Shown piece after piece: positions 40,900 to 50,335 of a stretch of 64,000 nt of DNA. Below the pieces are notes generated by a model. The model had not been told where the DNA came from. It was given only the letters and a program-made list of their open reading frames with translations, and did not search any database. Each line of letters starts with the position of its first letter. Positions within the stretch are counted from its first letter, which is position 1. Source of the DNA: Conexibacter arvalis (GTDB taxonomy: Bacteria > Actinomycetota > Thermoleophilia > Solirubrobacterales > Solirubrobacteraceae); NCBI RefSeq assembly GCF_014199525.1, contig NZ_JACHNU010000001.1:1218182-1282181 (forward strand), given 5' to 3'. The position numbers and the translations under genes were made by a program.

Positions 40900-41982
40900 T
40901 CAGGCGACGCGCAGCACGGCGGCGCCCTCGAAGGCGCCGGTGCGCAGGTCGGCGAGCGCCCGCTCTGCGGCGTCGAGCGGGTAGGTCGTGATCTCGGTGC
41001 GCAGCGGCACCGCGGGCGCGAGCGCGAGGAACTCCTCGCCGTCGGCGCGCGTCAGGTTGGCGACCGATCTGATCGTCCGCTCGCCCCACAGGTCGAGGTA
41101 CGGGAACGAGGGGATGTCGCTCATGTGGATCCCGGCGCAGATCACGCTCCCGCCGCGCACGACGTTGCGCAGCGCGATCGGCACGAGCGCGCCGACCGGC
41201 GCGAAGATCAGCGCCGCGTCGAGCGGCTCCGGCGGGCGCTCGGCGCTCGCGCCTGCCCAGACGGCGCCGAGCTCGCGCGCGAAACGCTGACCGGCGGCGT
41301 CGCCCTCGCGCGTGAAGGCGAAGACGTCGCGGCCCTCGTGGACGGCGACCTGGCAGATCAGGTGGGCGGCGGCGCCGAAGCCGTAGATGCCGAGGCGCGC
41401 CGCGTCGCCGGCCATCCGCAGCGCGCGGTAGCCGATCAGGCCCGCGCACAGCAGCGGCGCGAGCTGCTCGTCGGAGACTGGATCGGTCGCGGCCTGCCGG
41501 CCGCCCGCCGCGGCCGCGGCCTCGCGACCGGCCGCCGCGCCCGCGCCGCCCGCCGCGCCCGCGCCGCCGCCGCGATCGGGCAGCGGGAAGCAGAAGCGGG
41601 CGTCGGCGGCGGTCAGCTCGGCGTACCCGCCGTCGCGGTCGCAGCCGGTGAACTGCGCCCTGGCGCAGAGGTTCTCGCGGCCGCTGGTGCAGTAGGCGCA
41701 GAGGCCGCAGGTCCAGCCCAGCCACGGCACGCCGACGCGCGCGCCGACCGCGGCCCGCGCGCCGGCCTCGACGTCGCCGCCGATCACCTCGCCGACGATC
41801 TGGTGGCCGAGCACGAGCGGGCTGCGCCCGGCCGCCAGCTCGCCGTCGCGCAGGTGCAGGTCGGTGCGGCAGACGCCGCAGGCCCGCACGCGCAGCAGCA
41901 GCTCGCCCGGACCGGGCTCCGGATCGGGCAGCTCGGCCGCTCGCAGCGGCCGGTCCGGGGCGTCGAGCACCATCGCGCGCAC
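40900..41982 (-). CDS. Zinc-dependent alcohol dehydrogenase with Ala/Gly-rich insert
   Basis: A 360-residue medium-chain dehydrogenase of the AdhA-like group. The catalytic zinc ligands are Cys in [10 protein letters not shown] and His in LGHQIVG; the structural zinc uses the Cys cluster [17 protein letters not shown]. The Rossmann motif is [12 protein letters not shown], and [11 protein letters not shown] near the C-terminus is family-typical. Between the two domains is an extra stretch of about 30 residues that is almost only Gly and Ala (about 41500-41590), which would form a flexible loop. Upstream, an ABC exporter is transcribed in the same direction. Confidence 0.92.
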   Translation of the reverse strand: MRAMVLDAPDRPLRAAELPDPEPGPGELLLRVRACGVCRTDLHLRDGELAAGRSPLVLGHQIVGEVIGGDVEAGARAAVGARVGVPWLGWTCGLCAYCTSGRENLCARAQFTGCDRDGGYAELTAADARFCFPLPDRGGGAGAAGGAGAAAGREAAAAAGGRQAATDPVSDEQLAPLLCAGLIGYRALRMAGDAARLGIYGFGAAAHLICQVAVHEGRDVFAFTREGDAAGQRFARELGAVWAGASAERPPEPLDAALIFAPVGALVPIALRNVVRGGSVICAGIHMSDIPSFPYLDLWGERTIRSVANLTRADGEEFLALAPAVPLRTEITTYPLDAAERALADLRTGAFEGAAVLRVA

Positions 41983-42004
41983 GCCCCGATCCTGCCCTGC
42001 TCGC

Positions 42005-42829
42005 CTACGCCTTCAACTTCTTGCCGGTCGCGAACAGCCAGCTGCTCCAGGCGATCATCACGGCCGCGAGCACGGCCATCACGCCGAGCGACAGCCAGAC
42101 GTTGACGTCGCTGACGCCGAGGAAGCCGTGGCGGATCGCGTCGATGACGAAGAACAGCGGGTTGACGTGGGAGATCTCCTGCCACGGCGACGGCAGCGTC
42201 TCGACCGAGTAGAAGGTGCCGCCGAGGAACGAGAGCGGGACGATCACGATGTTCTGCACGAAGCTGGCGTGGTCCCACGACTGCGCGTAGACGCCGACGA
42301 TCACGCCGAGCGAGGAGAAGATCGTCAGCGCCAGCACGACGGCGAGCGCGAGCACGAGCGGGTCGTGGACGGGCACGTCGACGATCGGCAGCGCCAGCAG
42401 CACGAGCACGAGCGCGATGATCAGCGCCCGTACCGCGCCGCCGAGCGACAGGCCGAGGTTGACCTCCCAGCTCTTCATCGGCGAGGCGAGCACGTCGTTG
42501 ATGTAGCGGTCGAAGCGCGCCTGGAAGACCGACGAGGAGTTGTTCGAGTACGCGGCCTGCACCATCGCCATCGTCACGAGGCCGGGGACGATGAAGACGT
42601 CGTAGTCGACCCCCGCGATCCCGCTGATGCGGCTGCCGAGCGACAGGCCGAAGACGAGGATGAAGAGGAACGAGGAGATGACCGGCGCGGCGATCGTCTG
42701 CTGCCACAGCTTCATCACGCGCGCGACCTCGCGGCCGGTCAGCGCGATCAGGCCGCGGTGGCGGTCGCGCAGGCCGCGCGCCTCCGCCGGCTCTGGGAGA
42801 GCCGGGCTCTGCTGCTCGACGACGCTCAC
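42005..42829 (-). CDS. ABC-2 type transporter permease
   Basis: A 274-residue integral membrane protein with six predicted transmembrane helices, such as ISSFLFILVFGLSLGS, FIVPGLVTMAMVQAAY and LVLALAVVLALTIFSSLGVI. The ABC-2 signature is GGTFYSVETLPSPWQEISHV and the preceding PLSFL. Its GTG start overlaps the stop of the ATPase gene upstream (GTGA), so the two are one drug- or polysaccharide-exporter unit. The C-terminus ends with a helix and GKKLKA. Confidence 0.93.
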   Translation of the reverse strand: MSVVEQQSPALPEPAEARGLRDRHRGLIALTGREVARVMKLWQQTIAAPVISSFLFILVFGLSLGSRISGIAGVDYDVFIVPGLVTMAMVQAAYSNNSSSVFQARFDRYINDVLASPMKSWEVNLGLSLGGAVRALIIALVLVLLALPIVDVPVHDPLVLALAVVLALTIFSSLGVIVGVYAQSWDHASFVQNIVIVPLSFLGGTFYSVETLPSPWQEISHVNPLFFVIDAIRHGFLGVSDVNVWLSLGVMAVLAAVMIAWSSWLFATGKKLKA

Positions 42830-43647
42830 GCCGTCGCTCCGTCGCGGGAAGAACGAGCCCCCTGGGCGAGGTCTTCCGACCGAGTCCAAGGCCTCCGGCC
42901 GCCGGACTCGGCCATCGCCTTGACGTACACGTCGGCGAGCGTGCCGACGCCGTAGTGGGCGCGCAGCCCGTCGGCCGAGTCGCGCGCGAGCAGCCTGCCG
43001 CCGCGGATCAGCGCGATCTCGTTGCACAGCTCCTCGGCCTCTTCGAGGTAGTGCGTCGTCAGCAGGACGGTCGTCCCCTCGCCGTGGAGGCGGCGGATGT
43101 ACTGCCACAGGTCGAGCCGCAGCTCGAAGTCGACGCCCGCGGTCGGCTCGTCGAGGATCAGCAGCGGCGGCTCGTGCATCAGGGCGCGGGCGATCAGCAG
43201 CCGCCGGCGCATGCCGCCCGACAGCATCGGCGCGCGCGTCTGGGCCTTCGAGCTGAGGTCGAAGATCTCCATCATCTCCTTCGCCCGCCGCTTCGCGTGG
43301 GCGCGCTCCATGCCGTAATAGCCGCCGTGGTAGAGCAGCGTCTCCTCGACGTTCAGGAAGCGGTCGAGGTTGATGTCCTGCTCGGCGAGGCCGATCAGGC
43401 GGCGCGCGCCGGGGACGCGGTGGTCGTGGCCGAAGATGCGGATCTCGCCGTCGGTCGTGCGGATCAGGTTGCAGACGGCGCTGATGAGGGTCGTCTTGCC
43501 GGCGCCGTTGGGGCCGAGCAGCCCGAAGAACTCGCCGGCCGGCACGGTCAGGTCGAAGCCCTCCAAGGCCAGGAACCCGTCGTCGTAGCGCTTCGTGAGC
43601 CTCCGCAGCTCGAGCGCCGGCGGGGAAGTGGTTGCGTGATCCATCAC
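42826..43647 (-). CDS. ABC transporter ATPase, DrrA-like
   Basis: A 273-residue ATPase. Walker A is GLLGPNGAGKTTLI, the signature LSGGMRRRLLIARAL, Walker B LLILDEPTAGVDFE and the switch His is in LLTTHYLEEAEEL. The family exports drugs or lipids. Its C-terminal 25 residues (GGRRPWTRSEDLAQGARSSR) are unlike the conserved end and are encoded by a DNA segment related to the repeat after pgsA. It is translationally coupled to the permease. pgsA is divergent from it. Confidence 0.94.
   Translation of the reverse strand: MMDHATTSPPALELRRLTKRYDDGFLALEGFDLTVPAGEFFGLLGPNGAGKTTLISAVCNLIRTTDGEIRIFGHDHRVPGARRLIGLAEQDINLDRFLNVEETLLYHGGYYGMERAHAKRRAKEMMEIFDLSSKAQTRAPMLSGGMRRRLLIARALMHEPPLLILDEPTAGVDFELRLDLWQYIRRLHGEGTTVLLTTHYLEEAEELCNEIALIRGGRLLARDSADGLRAHYGVGTLADVYVKAMAESGGRRPWTRSEDLAQGARSSRDGATA
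42847..42910. repeat. Diverged copy of the two-hairpin repeat inside the ABC ATPase gene
   Basis: GGAAGA (42847-42852) pairs with TCTTCC (42872-42877), and CGAGTCC (42881-42887) with GGACTCG (42904-42910). Between them GAGCC and GGGCGAG match the repeat units at 44277-44504, and the linker CGAC is shared. Stem bases differ from the units in paired fashion. The segment encodes the ATPase C-terminus. Confidence 0.6.
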
Positions 43648-43688
43648 CTTCGAGGCTAGTACACGTGCGCGGTACGCTCCGTGGCCCC

Positions 43689-44279
43689 GTGTTCCCGGTC
43701 AACGTCCCCAACGTCCTGACGCTGCTTCGCATCCTGCTGGTGCCGGTGCTGGTCGTGGCGCTGCTGGGGGAGACGCCCAACGGGGACCTGCTGGCGGCGG
43801 CCGTCTTCGCCGTCGCGTCGCTGACCGACATGCTCGACGGCTACCTCGCCCGCTCGCGCAACGCGATCACGACGTTCGGGAAGCTGATGGACCCGATCGC
43901 CGACAAGCTGCTGGTGATCGCGGCGCTGGTCTCGCTGGTCTCGCTCGGGCGGGTCGCCGCGTGGGTCGCGATGGTCGTGATCGCGCGCGAGTTCGCGGTC
44001 ACCGCGCTGCGGATGGCGGCGACCTCGCAGGGCGTCGTGATCTCGGCCAGCTTCTTCGGGAAGCTGAAGACCTGCTTCCAGATCGCGATGGTGATGGCGC
44101 TGATCCTCGCCGGCAGCGCGCTGTGGGTCGACCTGCTCGTCTACGCGACGGTCGCCGTCACGGTCGCCTCGGGCGCCGACTACTTCTTCGGCCTGCGCCG
44201 GACCCTCGGCGCGCGCGACCGCGCCAAGGCGAAGGCCGCCGAGCGCGCGGCGTCCCGCGGCGGCGCCGAAGGCGCCTGA
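43689..44279 (+). CDS. pgsA: CDP-diacylglycerol-glycerol-3-phosphate 3-phosphatidyltransferase-like protein
   Basis: A 196-residue integral membrane enzyme of phosphatidylglycerol or cardiolipin synthesis. The CDP-alcohol transferase motif D-x2-DG-x2-AR-x9-G-x3-D-x3-D is intact in TDMLDGYLARSRN and FGKLMDPIADK. About five transmembrane helices follow. GTG at 43689 (VNVPNVLTLLR follows) is chosen with a TACGCT box ten bases upstream; a GTG at 43665 is the alternative. The stop lies in the first unit of a three-fold 76-base repeat. Confidence 0.9.
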   Translation: MFPVNVPNVLTLLRILLVPVLVVALLGETPNGDLLAAAVFAVASLTDMLDGYLARSRNAITTFGKLMDPIADKLLVIAALVSLVSLGRVAAWVAMVVIAREFAVTALRMAATSQGVVISASFFGKLKTCFQIAMVMALILAGSALWVDLLVYATVAVTVASGADYFFGLRRTLGARDRAKAKAAERAASRGGAEGA

Positions 44280-44504
44280 GCGCTGGGGAGAAGGAGCCTC
44301 TGGCGAGTTCTCCGGACCGAATCCGAGCCGCTGGGCGAAGGATTCGGCGCCTTGAGCGCTGGGGAGAAGGAGCCTCTGGCGAGTTCTCCCGACCGAATCC
44401 GAGCCGCTAGGCGAAGGATTCGGCGCCTTGAGCGCTGGGGAGAAGGAGCCTCTGGCGAGTTCTCCCGACCGAATCCGAGCCGCTAGGCGAAGGATTCGGC
44501 GCCG
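44277..44504. repeat. Three tandem 76-bp units, each able to form two hairpins
   Basis: Units lie at 44277-44352, 44353-44428 and 44429-44504 and differ at only a few positions. Each has GGAGAA/TTCTCC arms (first unit 44287-44292 and 44308-44313) with an inner GCC-TCT-GGC stem. A second stem is CGAATCC/GGATTCG (44318-44324 and 44340-44346). The first TGA is the pgsA stop, and the last unit encodes the final codons of the convergent gene, so the array fills the whole intergenic space between two convergent genes. It could be a bidirectional terminator that was amplified, or a dispersed REP-like repeat. Confidence 0.85.
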
Positions 44505-45493
44505 TCGAGCCAGGCGCGGCGCGAGACGTGCGTCGGCGAGTGCTCGCCGGTCTCCAGCTCGCGCCGGACCTCACCGAGCAGCCCGAACCGCTCGGCGTCG
44601 ACGTTGTGCTGGTGGATCGTCTCGAGGTTCTTCTGGTGGGCGGAGAAGAAGGTGTCGTCGCCGAGGTGGGCGAACCGGTCGACGACGCCGCGGACCATCT
44701 CGCGCACGCAGTCCTCGACGAAGCGCGGGCGGCGGTGGGCCTTCTCGACGACCGACCCCTCGTCGGTCCGCTTCATCAGCTCGTAGATCTCCGACGACAT
44801 CGAGTTCTCGACGATGTCGAGCAGCGTCTGCGCCGGGACGTCCTCGTCGCTGTGCTCGGGCAGCCCGATGTGGAGCGTGCCGAGGCCGCGCTGGTTGTGG
44901 GTCGCGACCGGGACGTGGTCGAAGATCCGCTCGATCTCGTCCTCGCTGAAGCCGTCGGCGAGCAGCCGCTCGCGCGAGGAGCCCTGGACCAGCTGCTGCG
45001 CGCACGGGCAGGCGGTCATGCCGGCGGCGGCGACGCCGACCAGCCGGCGGGTGCCCTGCTCGGAGGCGACCGCGGAGCCGAACAGCGTGTAGATCTCCTG
45101 CGTCTGGATGCCGGAGACCGGCGCCGGCTTGTGTTCCGGATAGCGCGCCTCGATCGTCACCTCGGCGCGGCGGGCGCCCTGGCGCTCGCGCACGCGCTCG
45201 GCGACGTGTCGGGCGAGCGTCTCGGCGCGGAAGGTCGCCTCGCCGAGGATCACCTCGCCGATCGCGTCGTTGACGACCTCCTCGAAGCGCGACATGTGGG
45301 CGCCCTTCTGGCGGGGCCCGAGGTCGACGTAACATTCGAGTCTCGCGGAGAAGAGCTGTTCCGCGCCATCTTGCTTGATGCGGATGACCTTCTCGACGCC
45401 GGTGACGCCCACGCGCGAGAGGCTGACCTCGAGCGCGGGGAGCTGCGCCTGGACGTCAGGCGCCTGGATGCTTGCGGTGCGCGATTGCGACAT
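44483..45493 (-). CDS. folE2: GTP cyclohydrolase, FolE2/MptA type
   Basis: A 336-residue enzyme of the COG1469 family that opens the GTP ring for folate or pterin synthesis with a metal other than obligate zinc. Motifs: DVQAQLPALEVSLSRVGVTG, the RQKGAHMSRFEE signature, AAGMTACPCAQQ with the metal-binding Cys, and FSAHQKNLETIHQHNVDAER. FolE2 often replaces the zinc enzyme under zinc limitation. No Zur-like site was recognised. The ATG at 45493 is preferred over one 87 bases upstream. Its last codons (AESFA, TAG) lie in the third repeat unit. Confidence 0.92.
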   Translation of the reverse strand: MSQSRTASIQAPDVQAQLPALEVSLSRVGVTGVEKVIRIKQDGAEQLFSARLECYVDLGPRQKGAHMSRFEEVVNDAIGEVILGEATFRAETLARHVAERVRERQGARRAEVTIEARYPEHKPAPVSGIQTQEIYTLFGSAVASEQGTRRLVGVAAAGMTACPCAQQLVQGSSRERLLADGFSEDEIERIFDHVPVATHNQRGLGTLHIGLPEHSDEDVPAQTLLDIVENSMSSEIYELMKRTDEGSVVEKAHRRPRFVEDCVREMVRGVVDRFAHLGDDTFFSAHQKNLETIHQHNVDAERFGLLGEVRRELETGEHSPTHVSRRAWLDGAESFA

Positions 45494-45551
45494 GAGAGGC
45501 CTGAAGGGTAGCGGGGTGGAGGCGCTCGCTCCCCTCGCCGCCGAGAAAGGG

Positions 45552-45580
45552 TTGGGGATCGGCTCGGCGTGTGGTATCAA
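45552..45580 (+). promoter_or_regulatory. Candidate promoter of the sigma factor gene
   Basis: TTGGGG (45552-45557) and TATCAA (45575-45580) are separated by 17 bases. A leader of about 160 bases would follow, containing a small CCTGC/GCAGG hairpin at 45704-45716. The rest of 45494-45748 shows nothing else. Confidence 0.4.
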
Positions 45581-45748
45581 TCCGCACCTGGCTGGAAGCC
45601 TGCCTCCACGCTTGAGGGCGGGAGAGCGTTGAATGGCTCAGCCCATCGCGACTGCCGTCGCGGACGTAGCGTTCAGTTACGAGGTGCATTGAGGAGAGGG
45701 GGGCCTGCTGCGCAGGTCCGAATCGCGTCTCGATAGGAACGGCTTATC

Positions 45749-46888
45749 GTGAGGGAGAAGGCTGCAGTTCTGTTGGCGGACGAGGCTCCGATCGCGGAGA
45801 TGGAGGAGTTCCGTCAGCTGATCGCGGAAGGTCAGGAGCGCGGATACCTGACCTTCGAGGAGATCGCCACCACGCTGGAAGAGGTGGAGGTCACGAAGGA
45901 GCAGGTGCAGGAGCTGCACGCGCACCTGGAGGAGAACGGCATCGACGTCGTCGAGGCCGACGGCAAGCCGGCCGTCTCCGCGGCGGGGTCCGCGGAGGGG
46001 GAGCGGCCGGACACGCGGCGCGGCAACGCGTCGAAGCGCCCGGAGATCGACCTGACCGTCGAGCCGAGCCTCGACTCGCTGCGCCTCTACCTGCGCTCGA
46101 TCGGCAGAGTCAGCCTGCTGACCGCCGAGCAGGAGGTCCACCTGGCGCAGCGCATCGAGCGCGGCGACATGCAGGCCAAGCAGCAGATGATCGAGGCGAA
46201 CCTGCGGCTCGTCGTCTCGATCGCGAAGGGCTATCTCGGTCGCGGGCTGACCTTCCTCGACCTGATCCAGGAGGGCTCGCTCGGCCTGATCCGGGCGGTC
46301 GAGAAGTTCGACCATCGGCGCGGCTTCAAGTTCTCGACGTACGCGACCTGGTGGATCCGTCAGGCCGTGACGCGCGCGATCGCCGACAAGGGGCGGACGA
46401 TACGCATCCCCGTCCACATGGTCGAGAAGCTCAACAAGGTCGTCCACGTCGAGCGGCAGCTGGTCCAGTCGCTCGGCCGCGAGCCCTCGCCCGAGGAGAT
46501 CGCGGCGGAGCTGGAGTGCACGGTGAGGGAAGTCCGGGACATCCTGCGGATGGCCCAGCAGCCGGTGTCGCTCGAGAAGCCGATCGGCGAGGAGGAGGAG
46601 TCGGAGCTGGGCGACTTCGTCGAGGACCAGACGGCCGAGTCGCCGTTCGAGCTCGCGTCGGAGAACCTCCGTCGCGACAACGTCCGGCGGGCGCTGCAGG
46701 CGCTCCCGCAGCGCGAGCGCGAGGTGATCGAGATGCGCTTCGGCCTCGGCGGCGGCAGGCCGCGCACGCTGGAGGAGGTCGGCCGCGCGTTCAACGTCAC
46801 GCGCGAGCGGATCCGCCAGATCGAGAACCACACGCTCAAGAAGCTCGAGGCGCTGCCGGAGGCGCAGCGCCTGCGCGACGCGTCATAG
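45749..46888 (+). CDS. rpoD: RNA polymerase principal-type sigma-70 factor
   Basis: A 379-residue group 1/2 sigma factor. Region 1.1 is acidic and short (1-80). Region 1.2 is [20 protein letters not shown], region 2 includes [20 protein letters not shown] and [20 protein letters not shown] (the -10-recognising part), region 3 [19 protein letters not shown], and region 4 [20 protein letters not shown] with the helix-turn-helix [15 protein letters not shown]. Complete region 1.1 suggests the housekeeping sigma. The start is GTG with GAGGG overlapping it, so an earlier start is conceivable. Confidence 0.95.
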   Translation: MREKAAVLLADEAPIAEMEEFRQLIAEGQERGYLTFEEIATTLEEVEVTKEQVQELHAHLEENGIDVVEADGKPAVSAAGSAEGERPDTRRGNASKRPEIDLTVEPSLDSLRLYLRSIGRVSLLTAEQEVHLAQRIERGDMQAKQQMIEANLRLVVSIAKGYLGRGLTFLDLIQEGSLGLIRAVEKFDHRRGFKFSTYATWWIRQAVTRAIADKGRTIRIPVHMVEKLNKVVHVERQLVQSLGREPSPEEIAAELECTVREVRDILRMAQQPVSLEKPIGEEEESELGDFVEDQTAESPFELASENLRRDNVRRALQALPQREREVIEMRFGLGGGRPRTLEEVGRAFNVTRERIRQIENHTLKKLEALPEAQRLRDAS

Positions 46889-46983
46889 GCGTTCGCGAAC
46901 GATCGGCCCGGTTCGCCGTCCCACACGTGGGGCGGCGGCTTCCGGGCGGCCTCGCTACACTTCGCCAGCCTGAATCGCTCGAT

Positions 46984-47065
46984 GGGCGGATGTCCGAGTG
47001 GTTAAAGGAGACGGGCTGTAAACCCGTTGGCTATGCCTACGCAGGTTCGAATCCTGCTCCGCCCA
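46984..47065 (+). tRNA. tRNA-Tyr (anticodon GTA)
   Basis: An 82-base class II tRNA. Acceptor GGGCGGA (46984-46990) pairs with TCCGCCC (47058-47064); discriminator A47065. The anticodon stem ACGGG/CCCGT holds loop CTGTAAA, giving GTA. The T arm is GCAGG-TTCGAAT-CCTGC. A TACACT box at 46956-46961 lies 22 bases upstream. Confidence 0.97.
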
Positions 47066-47071
47066 CTCTCA

Positions 47072-47100
47072 CGAAGGCCCGGCTTCGCGCCGGGCCTTCG
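47072..47100 (+). terminator. Terminator of tRNA-Tyr
   Basis: CGAAGGCCCGGC (47072-47083) pairs with GCCGGGCCTTCG (47089-47100) around TTCGC. GCGTTCGGG follows. Confidence 0.85.
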
Positions 47101-47145
47101 GCGTTCGGGGCGCGGCACGGTCGCCCGCCTGCCACACTGCGGTCG

Positions 47146-47442
47146 ATGAAACAGCTCGCGCGCATCGCCATCGACGACTCGCGGTACGAGCCGCGCCTCT
47201 GGGAGATCCTGGAGGCGACCGGCCTCGACCGCGACGACTTCGAGGGGCTCGACTACTACAGCCTGCTGCCGTTCTTCGTGCTGGCCGGCGCCTCCGTCAG
47301 ATCGCACGTCCACCTGCACGACGACCACAGCCACTTCGAGGCGGTCACGCTCGAGATCGACGAGCAGCTGGAGGAGGCCTTCTACGGCGTCCTGCCGGAG
47401 CTTCTCGCGCAGCTGACCGAGGATCACGACCACGAGCACTGA
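47146..47442 (+). CDS. Hypothetical acidic protein
   Basis: A 98-residue protein, MKQLARIAIDDSRYEPRLWE at the start and a C-terminus rich in His, Asp and Glu (HLHDDHSHFEAVTLEIDEQL, ending DHDHEH). The His pattern could bind metal. A CACACT box seven bases before the ATG supports a leaderless transcript. No family is recognised. It stands alone after tRNA-Tyr. Confidence 0.7.
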   Translation: MKQLARIAIDDSRYEPRLWEILEATGLDRDDFEGLDYYSLLPFFVLAGASVRSHVHLHDDHSHFEAVTLEIDEQLEEAFYGVLPELLAQLTEDHDHEH

Positions 47443-47523
47443 ACGTCCATTCCTCTCGCTCCAGGTGGGCGGACCGATGTATGCTCGCCGGCAGGCGGGA
47501 ACCGGTACGCGGGGGCGACGAGG

Positions 47524-48762
47524 TTGAACGACGAGGAAAGGGCGGTCGCGACGCGATCGCGCGAAGGTGAGGCCGCGGCGATGTCGATGGGCTTCCCGGT
47601 GCAGCTGCTGCTGGTCGAGGACGACGTCGGCGACGCGCTGCTCGTGCGCGAGCTGCTCGCCGACGCGGCGCCCCAGATGGAGGTCGTCCACGTCGGAACC
47701 CTCCGCGAGGCCGAGGAGCTGCTGCCCGGCGGCGTCGACTGCGTCCTGCTCGACCTCGGCCTCCCCGACGCGATCGGCATGGAGCCGGTCGAGCGGCTGC
47801 GCGCGACCGCGCCGGACGCGGCGCTCGTGGTGCTGACCGGCCACGACGACGAGCACCGTGGGATCGAGGCGCTCTCCTCGGGCGCCCAGGACTACCTCGC
47901 GAAGGCCGGCGTCGAGGGCGCGATGCTGGCGCGCGCGATCCGCTACGCGATCGAGCGGCGGAGGCTGGAGCGTTCGCGGCGCGAGTTGCTCGAGGCGCGC
48001 CTGCAGGCGCGCGAGAACGCCCGCCTGGAGCGCAGCCTGCTGCCGACGGCGCTCGTCCGCGACGAGCGCGTCGCGCTCACGACCGGGTACCGCCCGGGCC
48101 GCCGGCGCGCGCTGATCGGCGGCGACTTCTACGACGCCGTCGAGCTGGCCGACGGCACGCTCCACGTACTGATCGGCGACGTCAGCGGCCACGGCCCCGA
48201 CGAGGCGGCGCTCGGCGCCTGCCTGCGGATCGCGTGGCGCAGCCTGACGCTCGCCGGCCACCGTCCCGGCGAGGTGCTCGCCGGCATGCAGGAGATGCTG
48301 CGCCACGAGCGCCACGAGCCCGACATGTTCGCGACGCTGTGCGTGCTGGTCGCCGACCCGGATCGTTCGCGCGCGCAGGTCTTCCTCGCCGGCCACCCGC
48401 CGCCGGTGCTCGCCGACGACGCCGGCGTGCGGCTCGTCGACGCGGAGCTGGTCAGCCCGCCGCTCGGCTTCGCCGACCCCGACGGATGGGCCGGCAACCC
48501 GGTCGAGTTCGCCGGCGACTGGACGCTGCTGCTGTACACCGACGGCTTGATCGAGGGCCGGATCGGCCGCGGCTCCGAGCGTCTCGGGCCGGAGCGGCTT
48601 GTGGAGATGCTGGTGCGCCAGCGGCTCGGCGAGGTCGCGCGCAACGGCGGCGACGCCGGGCCGCTGCTCGACGAGCTGGTCGCCGAGGTCGAGACGCTGC
48701 ACGGGGGCGAGCTGACCGACGACCTCGCGATGGTGCTGGTCGCGACGCGGCGCAGCAGGTGA
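47524..48762 (+). CDS. Receiver-PP2C (SpoIIE-type) phosphatase
   Basis: A 412-residue fusion. The receiver (about 25-145) has VEDDVGDALLVRELL and phosphoacceptor Asp in CVLLDLGLPDA. The SpoIIE-like PP2C domain (about 185-410) reads LLPTALVRDERVALTTGYRP, GGDFYDAVEL, VLIGDVSGHGPDEA and YTDGLIEGR, with metal-binding Asp residues in place. Such proteins dephosphorylate anti-anti-sigma factors under kinase control. TTG at 47524 or ATG at 47581 may be the start. It is the first of a three-gene phosphorelay. Confidence 0.92.
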   Translation: MNDEERAVATRSREGEAAAMSMGFPVQLLLVEDDVGDALLVRELLADAAPQMEVVHVGTLREAEELLPGGVDCVLLDLGLPDAIGMEPVERLRATAPDAALVVLTGHDDEHRGIEALSSGAQDYLAKAGVEGAMLARAIRYAIERRRLERSRRELLEARLQARENARLERSLLPTALVRDERVALTTGYRPGRRRALIGGDFYDAVELADGTLHVLIGDVSGHGPDEAALGACLRIAWRSLTLAGHRPGEVLAGMQEMLRHERHEPDMFATLCVLVADPDRSRAQVFLAGHPPPVLADDAGVRLVDAELVSPPLGFADPDGWAGNPVEFAGDWTLLLYTDGLIEGRIGRGSERLGPERLVEMLVRQRLGEVARNGGDAGPLLDELVAEVETLHGGELTDDLAMVLVATRRSR

Positions 48763-48764
48763 CG

Positions 48765-50335
48765 ATGGCGCGCGGAGGCGACCGGGAGCCGTCGACGCCG
48801 CGCCCGCCGCTGGTGAGCCGGCTGACCGTCAGCCAGTGGTTCACGTGGGCGGCGATCGCGATGGGTGTCCTGACCGCGATCAGCATCGTGCTCGGCGTGA
48901 TCGCGATCCTGCGCCTGTCGGATGCCCGCGCGCTGGTGGTCGAGCGCAACGGACCGGCGCTGACGGCGTCGCTGCAGCTCTCCAACGGTCTCATCAACCA
49001 GGAGACGGGCGTCCGCGGCTTCTCGCTCAGCGGCGAGGACACCTTCCTCGTCCCCTACAGACGCGGCCGCCGCGAGGCGGCGGCCGCGATGAGAGAGCTG
49101 CGCGCGGTGACGACGATCGACGAGCACGAGGCGATCCGTCGCGATCTCGACGAGATCGAGCGGCGCGTCGCGGCATGGCAGGACAGCTACGCCGAGCCGA
49201 CGATCGCCGCCGTGCGCGCCGGCGGCCCGAGATCGCCCGACAAGCCCGACCCCGAGCTCGGCCGCAGGCTGTTCGACGCGGTGCGCGACGCGCTCGACGC
49301 CGAGCAGGCCGACATGCTCGAGGTCCGCAACGCCGGCCGCGCCGACCTCGACACCGCCGCCAACTTCCTGACGGCGACGTTCATCGTGATCGCGGTGCTG
49401 ATCGTGGTCGGGATCGGCGGCGTCGTGGTGGCGCTGCGGAGCTTCGTGAGCCGTCCGATGCGCGGCGTCGGCCGCGCCGTCCGCCGCACCGCGCGCGGCG
49501 ACTTCGAGCACGAGATCGCGGGCGAGGGACCGCGCGACATGGTCGACCTGGCCGGCGACGTCGACGTGATGCGCCGGCGGATCCTCTCCGAGCTGGAGGA
49601 GATCAAGGAGGCGCATCGCCAGCTCGACGAGCAGACGCGCGAGCTGCAGCGCTCCAACGCCGAGCTGGAGCAGTTCGCCTACGTCGCGTCGCACGACCTG
49701 CAGGAGCCGCTGCGCAAGGTCGCGAGCTTCTGCCAGCTGCTGGAGAAGCGCTACAAGGGTCAGCTCGACGAGCGCGGCGACCAGTACATCGAGTTCGCCG
49801 TCGACGGCGCCAAGCGGATGCAGCAGCTGATCAACGACCTGCTCGCCTTCTCGCGCGTCGGCCGGATCACGAGCGAGCAGGAGGCGATCGAGAGCGAGGC
49901 GGTGCTGCAGCAGGCGCTGACGAGCCTCGCGACCGCGATCGAGGAGAGCGACGCGGAGATCGTCGTCGCGCGGCCGCTGCCGCGGGTGCGCGGGGAGGCG
50001 TCGCTGCTCGCCGGCGTCTTCCAGAACCTCGTCGGCAACGCGCTGAAGTTCCGCGGCGAGGGGCGTCCGCGGATCGCCGTCGCCGCCGAGCGCGACGGCG
50101 AGATGTGGCGGTTCACGGTCACCGACAACGGCATCGGGATCGAGCCCGACTACGCTGAGCGGATCTTCATGATCTTCCAGCGCCTCCACGCGAAGGACGT
50201 CTACGCCGGCACCGGCATCGGCCTCGCGATGTGCCGCAAGATCATCGAGTACCACGGCGGACGGATCTGGCTCGACACCGAGTCGACCGAGGGCACGACC
50301 TTCCGCTTCACCCTCCCCGCCCTCCCGGAGGACGC

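Noticed and set aside
44277-44504. CRISPR array
   Set aside because: Units are 76 bases, contiguous without variable spacers, and include coding ends; no cas genes are present.
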